From positions 3,408,001-3,472,000 of the forward strand of contig JASJOG010000003.1 of the NCBI GenBank assembly GCA_030142905.1: DNA of 64,000 nt. The letters run 5' to 3'. This stretch comes from Heliopora coerulea. Taxonomy: Eukaryota > Cnidaria > Anthozoa > Scleralcyonacea > Helioporidae. Shown here one piece after another: positions 46,010 to 56,970 of this stretch. Made by a program: the position numbers and the translations under genes. The notes beneath the pieces are model-generated. The model did no database searches. It was not told the origin of the DNA and was given only the letters and a program-made list of their open reading frames with translations. Position 1 is the first letter of the stretch. Every line of letters begins with the position of its first letter.

Positions 46010-46679
46010 AATGTTTAGTTTTCCTTTGTTTTATTCTTTAATTGAGGAATAAATCGGAAAGCTTGCGGTGCATTCCATCCTGCTGCTTTCCATTCCTTTC
46101 CATTACATAGGTTAAAAGCGTAAGGAGTGGTTTTATTTCAATGTGAAGACTTACCTGGGAGTGCGATGTTTTTGCATGTAAACAAATTCTTCTTTTCTGG
46201 GATGTTTTTATAAGCGGCCGACCGCCAGCGTGGCCGCACACCACCGTTATCTGACGCGAATCTGGATTTTGTGTCCAGCAAAGATGATGATTTCAAAACT
46301 ACGCAATTTTTGAGGTATGGCATGGGTTCTATGTAGCTGCGCATTTTCGTCGCGAAAGCGTATTGTACTTTTTGTACTTCTCTACCTTTCACAGTCAACT
46401 CATCCCTGATGCTGCTTCAGTATCTCTCCGAGATCAACCGACTGTTGTGAGTTGATCTTCAAGTGACGGATCCTGCATTCAGTAGAATATGTTAATACTT
46501 ACACGATACGACGTAAGACCCAATTAACACGATACGATTGTTTGTCCTGGGTTGTGTAGTATTATCTCAAAGGCACCATAATGTTGCAATACGTCGGAAG
46601 GCTTCAGTGAGTTAATCGGATGCATCAGAATGAGTATTTGTGTACGACAAGCATAACGAGTAAATGGGCCCTTACAGGA
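46010..46679. other. No gene recognised
   Basis: Region just past MCTS1. Short frames on the minus strand only, and no domain. Confidence 0.4.
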
Positions 46680-46930
46680 CAGAAACATGGATGATGTCAC
46701 GGAAACTCGAAAAAACTTTGATTATTTTATAAAAACAAATTGAAAATAGCTTTCGTGTCCCTGTGATGTTATAAAAACATTCATGACGCCATTTCAACCA
46801 GAAAAATACCCGAGAAAACGCGGCTACACCTTAAGTTTTCACTAGGATTTTTTTCTGGTTGGAATGACCTCATTACTGTTTCTATTACGGCAGAGACACT
46901 CGAACTTTTATCTATTTGTTTAATGTACCT
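46680..46930. mobile_element. Repeat family E3 copy, foldback
   Basis: GACAGAAACATGG.TGATGTCACGGAAACTCGAAAAAAC, TATTTTATAAAA, TTTCAACCAGAAAAATACCC, ATTTTTTTCTGGTTGGAATGA, GCAGAGACACTCGAAC. The two CCAGAAAAA blocks are in inverted orientation. Confidence 0.65.
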
Positions 46931-47276
46931 CAGTAGTTATCCGGACTCGGTCAAAAGGTGATTACCTGATTCCAAGATAAGTGAAAATTCTTGGGCCAAA
47001 CTTTGAGGATGCTGCTCGAGAAACTTGAAATTTTCTGACATTTTGTGAGGATTCGGAAACGTTTTATGATGGGAAATTCGAACTCGACTGGTGAACAAGT
47101 GTGCGGAACTAAAATTCAGGTAGGAGGTCGATTGTGTGGAGCCTGAATAGTTTACAAAGCGCATAGGTCCTATTCACGTTTTGAAAAAGAGACGTTTTTT
47201 TTAATTTGTTTCTTTTGGCACCAGAGTGTCCAATCCAATGTGTTCTTTGAAACTTTGCATGGAATAATAAATTTAT

Positions 47277-47460
47277 TTTAAGTAATTTGTATTTACTATT
47301 TGATCTGCTGAGCTGTCGTCCAGTTTGTCCGGGTCGTCTTCAGAGTATAACTCTTCATAACTTCAGTTATGCTCTGAAGACGTTCCAGGCAAACGGGACG
47401 AAAACTCGGCAGATTAAAGACAAAAATACATGGAGGTAAATACAAATTACTTGAAATAAT
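47277..47460. mobile_element. Palindromic MITE (foldback)
   Basis: Ends AGTAATTTGTATTTAC and GTAAATACAAATTACT are exact complements. Inward, GATCTGCTGAG/CTCGGCAGATTAA, GTTTGTCCGGG/GGCAAACGGGAC and CTTCAGAGTATAACT/AGTTATGCTCTGAAG pair across the element. No ORF. Confidence 0.88.
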
Positions 47461-48322
47461 ACTAATCCAATTCCGTTCATTTTTGCTCGTTCCGATTTGC
47501 AATTTTCCAGTCGATCATTATAAAATCTACGTACGAGTTTTTTTCCTCGTGGACAGTATTCAGGAATAAAGGTGCTAAGGTAGCAGACGACTTTTTGAAG
47601 AAGAAACTTGCAATGTTTCTAGTTGACAGTAATTGACTGAGATTTAATTGGAAGTATCATTGTTTATCCAAGCATTAGAAACTGCATTTATGTCTGGCGA
47701 AATATTTATACTACTAGGGAGTACGTAATGCAATGCTATACAAACGAACATAGATCGGAGCGGGGGTATTTTCACGGTGGTTATACACTGAAAAAAACAA
47801 ACAAAAAAAAAAACCTTTGTGTATATCAGAGGGTTTATCCGTCAAACGAGGCCAAGCTGACCCAAAACTTTCTTTTGCATTAAGTGAACCATTTCCTCCG
47901 CGAGTAGCGTATGTTTATTTCAAAGACAGTAGAGGAATTAACGAAACCAATTCCAACTTGAACGTGTTCAAGTCAACAGTACCGCTAAGCGTTGGGCGCA
48001 TGCGTGGGCAACAGGTACCAAAGAATGCGCAGAGATCTTCGAAGTTAGGGGTTTTGTGTCAGTTTCATGTAGTGTCTTTTGTTAGATCTCATAGAAGAAC
48101 CTCCGCCCTTTGCTAAAATTAATATAAAAATTAGACAACGGGGAGGACACAGTAGGTAAAATTCTTACTTTAATCAGGACGTTCGTCCACCAGTTTAATA
48201 ATCCCTCGTTATTTGAAAAAAGAACAATTCTCAAAAAAGGAGGGGAGGAAAGGAAACTGGTCTCCAGCTTTGTCCGCCAGCTTCGCGGTCCCTGGGCTCG
48301 GACCGTAGAAAATGGCGAGAAC

Positions 48323-48671
48323 CATTGAACTCTAAAAAGACTGGAACGATACCTGCAAGTTGTCATGTAGGAATGTAGGTCAATTTGCAGGTCATCCCAG
48401 TTCCCTACGCGATAAAACACGCAAGTTGTCGTGAAAAACGTCACCCAAATTTCGGATTTTTTGACAGTTTTCTTTTTTATTCATGGTAAGTAGAGAATAA
48501 TGTCGGTAGGACTGCGTATTTTTCAGAACTAATTGTCAATGAAAAGCAAAAGTTCAATACAACTTTTCCCCACGCGTGTTTTTGACCTACATGGCTGCCC
48601 CCATGTCGGCTTCATTCAATAGTAAGGCCAGGTATAACGAGGTATCGTTCCAGTCTTTTTAGAGTTCATTG
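48323..48671. mobile_element. Element with 31-bp inverted repeats
   Basis: 48323-48353 and 48641-48671 are reverse complements with one mismatch (CTCTAAAAAGACTGGAACGA core). The outer bases GGCGAGAA/TTGGCGAGAATTC are also related. The interior has no ORF. Confidence 0.75.
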
Positions 48672-49881
48672 GCGAGAATTCTTTGTGCGTAATTAGGCCG
48701 CACTACAACACACGTTTTTTTCCCAAATACAAAAAAAAGATCCTCTGAAAATATGAGGTCGGTGATCTGCACATCCTGAAACACTTAACCTAATCAATTT
48801 ACTCATCCGTAATTTTCAAGCCTCACTTTGAAAAATAGTGATGAACAGTCAAGTGTTACTCTGTGTTTTCAAACAAATGAACCTCTTTCGCTCTTCAGCT
48901 TGGCCATTTCATGACCATGAGAGGTTACTCTGGAGGATTGTTTCTTTGATATTTAATGTATTCAAATGCGCATGACAACTTTAGAATTATGATGACAATG
49001 AGAATGAAAACATCACATGGTATCAAATGGGCACTTTTCATACACATTGCAACAGGTTTGTTGTTTAAAACAAGTAAAACATTCAGAAAACGTATCCATA
49101 AGCATATTTTGGCAGCGGTGTTGCCCTTGCCGAGTACGAAGGCTTGGCAAATGAGACGAGGTGGCAGCCGATGAAACTAGTCTTAATCTGACCGGTTTTT
49201 TCTCTACGCTTACTGAGGGTGACAGGTGGCACAATATTTTGGGTCTCGGCACCAAGCTATACATTGTTCCACCACGAATATACAGATAATCGCCTCGTTC
49301 AATCCCCTCATAACCCTAGTTCGTACTAAGTATGCAAACACTAAAAGTATAGGTGGTTTTAGCTAATCCATTGCGATATGATACACAAGAAATTGAAGCC
49401 ATTACATTACTGATTACCATTAAATAGAAAAATTACAAATACGAAATACAAACGTGACGCAACTGAAGTGACGATTATAGTGACTTTAATTCTGATTAAA
49501 ATCGTGCATCAAATTAATCCTGATTGATGCAGTTTTCTAAATTAGTCTCGCACAACTACAATTCGGCATTGCTACACTAGTTTTACTAATAAAATACTCA
49601 AAACAGATACTTTAACATCACCTCTTTGCCTGGTGTACTCAGACGTTACTCAAACGCTGTGGTTGTCGGGATGAAAATGTTCTCGTAGAGTCACAGTAAA
49701 CTCTGAACTATACATGGTTTGTGAATTTCTGTTTTTGTTTCATGGGAACATTGATATCCACCTCGTTGCTTGCTCACCACAACACATTTTCACTACTTAT
49801 CATACTAACATGACTTTCTTGGTTCTCTTTTTAACTCACGGAAATAAAAACGAAAAAATTTTTAAACACCTGCCAATCCTT
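48672..49881. other. Probable 3' flank or UTR of the USP gene; otherwise nothing recognised
   Basis: AT-rich, without domain-bearing frames. The part next to 49882 should include the 3' UTR of the minus-strand USP gene, but I see no convincing minus-strand poly-A signal near the stop. Confidence 0.4.
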
Positions 49882-50037
49882 TCAAAAAATAAACCGATTT
49901 CCAGGAATTGAAAAATTTGAACCATTCGAACCACAGTTTCCTGAGGGTGGTAAGCTGTCATCCTTGTCATCATCATCTTCAAAATGTGAGCGAGTGTTTT
50001 CTTTTCGCTGAGGTGTCACTGGGAGGCGTTGTTTTTC
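49882..50037 (-). CDS. USP38: USP last exon (C-terminal tail)
   Basis: 156 bp after AAAATTTGTCAG, phase 0. Encodes EKQRLPVTPQRKEN, SHFEDDDDKDDSLPPSGNCG and SIPGNRFIF, then TGA at 49884-49882. The acidic run plus PPxxxCG and a C-terminal xRxxF is the hallmark that ties this exon to the USP above. Confidence 0.9.
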   Translation of the reverse strand, partial: EKQRLPVTPQRKENTRSHFEDDDDKDDSLPPSGNCGSNGSNFSIPGNRFIF

Positions 50038-53000
50038 CTGACAAATTTTAAACAAGATATATAACCATACATAGGCACAAGAAATTTTTTTTAAATTGTT
50101 CCAACTGTCAACGACTGTAGCCTTTGCTACGGTCATTCATTGAATTCTGTCATAACTGGAAGGCTAATACCTAATCAAAAATCGAAGCCGAAAATGGTGA
50201 ACATGGAGGCTTTTGGACGTCGGTTTCGGTCTCCAGCTCTGTCATCTTGGGCGTCAGTTTGTATTTAAAAAAATTCGATCTGATCTTTCGCGACCAAAAA
50301 ACGCCAAGTCGTGCGTCTTACTCCTTCGTCAACTTAACTTAGCCGAAAAAAGAAGAAAAATTTCTATAATTCCAAAGGATGCAGTCAAAAACATGTACCT
50401 CACAATAAGCAGGATAAAGTATGCTACCAAACAGTTAAAATGAACGGTCGAAATTACGATTTTAATGCTTAAAACGATGTTCCGTTCGTTGGTTATAAAC
50501 TAAAGTTTTGAAATTAAATATTTTTGCCATTTCTTTCCTATCTTCGACGTCAGTTGTTTTCTTCGAAATACATCCGTTAAGGCTTCTTGAAACGTTTGAA
50601 CTTTTTAAACTTTCTTTTTTTCGTTAAATTCTCTTTTTTTCATTTTATTTATTTTATTAAATATGAACATTTTGTCGACAAAAGACAAAATATCGCGTGA
50701 CTTAAAACCGACGTCCAAGACGACCAAGTGGAAGACTAAGATTGACGTCCGAAGATCTCCATATCCGCTACTTTTGGATTCACTCTTGAGCCCAATGATT
50801 GACTTGACTTACTGTTCCAAATGTAGAGGTAAAATAGATATCAATGCAGTCATTTGCCTCGCCATTCTTCGTCACCTTGGCAAAAGCCCTTACCAATGGC
50901 CCTGAGTACGAGGCTGATAAATTACGTATTGCTGAACGTATTGATAAAACACTCTTTCGAATTAGTTTCATGCATCAGGAGGATAAATGGGCACCATTTA
51001 TCGTAATTTGTACACGAACGTTAAGCTAGTCCCATCGTAAAAATTCATTTTTTAGAACTAGTGTTGAATGTGACTAGAAGTGTTTCAGTTATGGTTTGGG
51101 TTGAAATTCAGTAAAAAATAATTCGAGGGGTCTATTACAAAAAAAATCCTCGTACATTTCGTCGAAAATCCAAAATTGTCATCGAAAAATCAGAAAATCT
51201 CCTCATTGAGAAAAATCCAGAAAATTCTTAAAAATCCAATTAGAAATAAATACAGTCTGAATCACAAATGCAAATTTGCCAAAATACATTGAAATTCTTC
51301 ATGTTTGTGAAAATAATAAAACAATCTATCAAAAGTGCAAAAATCCTGATTAAATTTCGTTAATACGCAGATATATTTTCTAGATTTTTATTCACGCGCA
51401 CTAAAAATGCCCAAGTGCGCATTTTAGCTGCAAGCCAAATGCCCAAGTGTTTCACCCCATCTTTTGATCATTTCCTGACAGAACCCCTCGATCACAATAT
51501 AAACCGAGTGTTTGTCCAATTACATGCTGTGAAAATTGATGAACTTGAAATCGGTACTAAAAGAAATGTTTTTCACTGTTCTCGTTAACGATCATTTGTT
51601 TTTTAAAATGCTTGTTTTACATCCGAGAAATCACCGTTAAATCACCTTTTTATATCAAACAATGGCAACAAAAATAACAATAAATAAATCGGCAGTGGCA
51701 TAAGATTTAACGAGAAGAAAAATCGGGGAGAAATTGGGGACTGGGAGATACGAAAAATCCCAGATACTTGAGAGAGAAAATCCGAAAATCCAGCAAAAGA
51801 TTATCTTGATTCTTAAATCCAAAAAAAAATCTCGTAAGCTTTTTTGGGAGGAATATGCCCCACGAAATGATTAAGAAAGAACATACATAAAAATCCAATA
51901 TTAACTGAGCTCGGCCATGTAAGATAAACCAAGTGAAGGTCGTTTTCTCAGTTTTTTGGCAAAAGTTATCTCTGAACTTGGTAATTCTCGCTATACTTCA
52001 ATATTTGGCATTTCTCATCTGGTTAACACGTTTTTAAAACTGTTATATCGTCTGCTGCCTTTGAAATACTATATGCTGTCTTTCTCTGCAGGGTAGAGAC
52101 GACTTTACTTCGCACTTTCTACCATCTTCTGACAATTGAAATATTAGAATTTTAGTGCTGACACATATTTTACCCAAAAAGGGCTATTTAGCCGTTGCAA
52201 CATATTGGATAGAAAGACCACAAAAGCAAAAACATGCACTGTTGTAAATAAACTGTTATATAAATAAAGACTTAAGTAAAGGCGTAAGAACTCTGATAGG
52301 TGTTATAAAAGGCCATTCACGTGGTCATTGTACCGGAGCAGGACCTTAGTTCAAAGTTGGGCTAGGTCTTCTATGATTACTATAATAGCATAATGACATA
52401 TTGTTCCACAAAACCTACTCTCAAACCCGGTTTCCTTTCAATCACGAGAGCCATTCCATTTCCGACCTCTTGTCAAACACAGTCATAAACTACCATGAAG
52501 ATATTGGGTGGCAACTCTTTCGGCAATAAAATTTTCCCAACGAAATAGAAACTAGACATTGTGCGCCCTACCTGAAAATACTTGACGTTGTCCAATCGGA
52601 CTCGCTCGATCATCTCTCGTGGGGCTACAAATTCGTGGTTTACATTTCTTTCATCTTCTCCAGTTCTTTCAACCTGATTATAAATCAGTATGTACGTTGT
52701 ATCTGTCAACAAGTTCTTCTCTCTTTCCATGAATTCCTTGTATGACGTTTCCTTAACGTATTCGTCATTAAAACTGTACCACTGCGGGGACTTACTTCCC
52801 ACATGATCTTTGGCTTGTGCATCTAATGCATAACTGTAGTAATGACCGGCCTCACAAGTACGTCCCGAATGAACGACAACAGAGCACAGCGAATACGAAC
52901 ACAAGGATTTTGAGGTATCCATCGCCCAGTCATCCCATTCTTCCATCCTAGCTTCATCACGTTCCTCAAGCTCAATTTTTTTACAGGCTAAATCCACCTC

Positions 53001-55366
53001 ACTTTCAGAGTCATTTAAAGTCAACTTATAACTTTCATCAGCGGAGAAAAAATTTAGCTCTTCTGGGTACTGAACAATGTGCAACAACTTTGGCTTCGTC
53101 TGACTTTTTATATCGAAACTAAATCTCTTAAGTGCCAGCATGAGATACTTGGGTAACTCCCCGATTTGCACGCGTCGTTCACCGTCCACGTTTTCGCGAC
53201 ATTCTTCGCAAAAATATTGATTGTTCCCAGATAGTTTTTCTGGTTTCATAAAATAATCGAGCATTTCCTGGATAGTATACGTAAAACGCTCAGTACCACG
53301 TTTGGCCAAGGAATCTGTGGAGGCATTATTTTGTGTCCGTGCCTCAGAAGATGTTTCTACATTTGAGACACCTTCTTTTGTGGTTTCAAACGGCTCGTTG
53401 CTAAACACTTTAGGCGCTCGAGCCTCATGGAACTTTCTTATTTGGTCTCCTCCTTTCAGGCTCTTCGGACGCTCGCTGTGAGTTTCGTCTGAAGGATGTT
53501 TGTCAGTTCTAGTCCTGTATGAGTCACCTGTCATGCCAACATCAGCAGGACATTTGTCTGGAAATGCAAGTAAAATGTCTGTAAAGGCTTCTTTATGCTG
53601 TGACTCGTTACCACATCTCAAGCACCTGTATGTTACACAAAGAACTCCTTTAAAGTTCTCCTCAACGATGTTCGTAGTGTTAGACGGTTGAGTTTCATCT
53701 TGCAATAGCAATTTGTCTTCCACCTCTAATCTGTCCATCATGTACTGAACAAATTCACAGCAATCTTGCTGTGTTCTGAAAGGAAACCATGGAGGACGCG
53801 ACTGACGGACGAAAGATTCAGGTGCAACAGCATCGCGCTAAATCAAAAAGATCAATGCAACTCACGAAAAAACCGTATGAAACACGTAAGTATGAAAAAC
53901 AATTAACAAACGTCCCTGCACGAAAAGCTTTCCTTCAAACATGTTTAAGTCAGGTATTATCCTCAGGAAAAACAACATACAACAATTACTAAAAAAAGAA
54001 ACACAAAAAATCAAGGTTGTCTGGCCTCTTCCGTGTGGTGAAGTAATATGGTAGATTTTGGTTGAATTTCTGGCGACTTTTGAGGCAAATTTTTATAAAC
54101 TGCTAAAAATGACCATGGCAGTAACTCTCGATTGATCAATATCGAGTAAATGTTAGCTAAGGATTAGAACATACAGGGGTCAGTGGTGAAAGCGCAAATC
54201 CAATGCTTTCCAGCTAGAAATCGAGCCCACGACTCCAGCAAATCTAGTGTAGTGGTTCAGTGGATTGTCTACAAAATGTCGAACATTTCTAACATTTAAT
54301 CTGCTAAGAATACTAATAGTTGACTAAAAAATCTAGAATAGGGAGTTTGGTCCAAATTCTTTGACAACCTAAATTTTGAATTTCGTTGCAAAGAAATGAC
54401 CCAAGCATACGACTAGATATATCAAAACATATTAACGACAATTCTCTAAGTTTTGTTTTTTGGAAACCCTTAGCAACGAGAGTCTAGACGGACCGTTTGG
54501 AAAATCTGACTTATGAATAGACATGCCAAGCTTCTATGACAAGCTACTGAAGAACTTTGATAACAATAAGCTGGTATATGCATTGATATTCTCGCATTTT
54601 AAACGTGTGCTTTGCTTGTGACGGAAATTACGGTCAAGAAACTACTGGACATAGTTCCTCTCAGTTTCTGGCAGCAAAACATGTTGATTGGGCGAGATCA
54701 CAATTTCATACTGAAATAAATATACTCCTATAACGAATATTGAGAACACGAAAACTATCACATTTAAAGTTTGTTTTACCTTTGAATAAATTAGAAATGT
54801 GAAAACATCTTGGAGACTATACATAACTGGATTTCGGGTTGGAGACGCACGTCTTGACATCAGTTTGTTTCGAAACCTGAATAAAAAGAAGAGTTCATAG
54901 GACTTCACCAAAAACATTTAAAATTAAGTCTACTTTAAGTTGGTAAGTAAAATTAAAGTTAAACTTCATTTATACAAACAACGAAGGAATTGGGGCAAAC
55001 ATGCACAATCGTGCGGAGGGGAGCGGGAGGCGGTCCACGAGACGGCGGCGTGTAACTCGTCAGTACTTTCATCAGTAACAAACGTATCTTTCTAGAGGGC
55101 TCCAAGGCAACGCTTCCCCTGGCAAGTATTTGAGTATGTAGAACATTGAAATGGCATTTTCACCGTTTCCCGAGAGATAACTGTATAAAAATTCCCCATT
55201 TTTTGTGAGGGGTTAGTCAAGCAACTGTACGCATTTGTTGAACTAGAGCAGCAATTCTCATCCGACGTCCTAATAGATCACTGGACTAGAGCGTTGATAC
55301 GCTTAGGCAGAGACCTTGGTTCCGATTACCAGTTGGGGTAGCTAGAGGCTAATCATACATACATAC

Positions 55367-55415
<49 letters not shown>

Positions 55416-56643
55416 TTAAATGTCTGAATTCGCTAGCCGGTCTATACGCAAAAAGACGCACCCTGATTGGCTTCCTAGCCGAGTAATAAATTTTCCGTAC
55501 AGACCGGCTAGTTTTGCCGGGAAAATCTCCGAGTTGATTTGAGGACAAACAAACCAGATTCAGGTATGTTCCAATAAATTCCTTATTAACCTCGTATAAA
55601 TCGTATAACCGTATATCGTACAATCGTACTAACCTCAGACAAATACTTTCCCGTACAGACCTCACACTCGGTTAATATATATATATATATATTGATTACT
55701 TATTAACCGAGTGTGAGGTCTGTACGGGAAAGTATTTCCCTGAGGTTTTTACTATATGGCTTTTGGCTCCTTTCTTCATCGCTTTTAACGAAACTTTGGG
55801 TTCTTGAATTATTGGCTTAGGTTTACTTGCTTGTTTTGACCTATTACTTCGTAGTTTTTTGCATCTATTCGTCTAGTTTTCCGCTTAAAATTATCGTTGA
55901 AAACATTTAACTTCTTTTTTCGTCGTTTGTTTTTATAAATCTTCTGTAAAAGGTACGTGAATCTGGCTTGTTTTTCTTGAAATCAACTCGGAAATTTTCC
56001 CGCCAAAACTTGCCAGTCTGTACGAAAAATTTATTACACGGCTAGGCAGCCAATCAGCGTGCGTCATTTTGCGTACAGACCGGATAGCGAGCTCATTCAT
56101 ATACAATATATATATATATATATATATATAGTATTTCGCTTACCTCAAAGCCGCAACAGTCTGTTTCATCCGTGGGGAATCTTCAGGCGGAAAAGGCAGA
56201 TTTCGAAATGCGGGCCGCTTATATGCTTGCCGCCGAAGCGTGGGCGTGTAGGTGTGGAAACGAATCTATTGTTCTCAAGTTCTTTACACGAAACCTGTTT
56301 TTGTGTGGGCAGGCCGAAACTATTTCTGACTTTTTGTTTAGTAATGAATCCTTGTTTTTTTCATTCAGTATGAGAAATTTTTCTTCCAAACACAAATTAC
56401 ATCTGTTAGATCCTCCTCTGTACGAAATAGCGCGCTTTAATATTGACCAATCAATCCTAAAATCTTGTTTATTTTCTTTCAATTCCCAAATATACTTTGA
56501 AAGCTCAAACAACACCGAGCTCGAAATCTGCCTTTTCCGCCTGAAGATTCCCCACAGATGAAACTGACTGTTGCGGCTTTGAGGTAAGCAAAATACTATT
56601 ACTATTTGCTCTCTCTATCTCTCTCTCTATCTCACTCTCTCTC

Positions 56644-56675
<32 letters not shown>

Positions 56676-56819
56676 CCTCCCTCTTCCTCCCTCTCCCTCC
56701 CTCTCCCTCTCCCTCTCCCTCCCTCTCCCTCTCTCTCTCTCTCTCCCTCCCTCTCCCTCCCTCTTCCTCCCTCTCCCTCTCCCTCTCCCTCCCTCTCCCT
56801 CTCCCTCTCTCTGTCTCTG

Positions 56820-56852
<33 letters not shown>

Positions 56853-56877
56853 TTCTCTCTCTCTATCTCTCTCTATC

Positions 56878-56970
<93 letters not shown>

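Noticed and set aside
47817..48116. 99-codon plus-strand frame
   Set aside because: No domain or splice context; overlaps no conserved signal.
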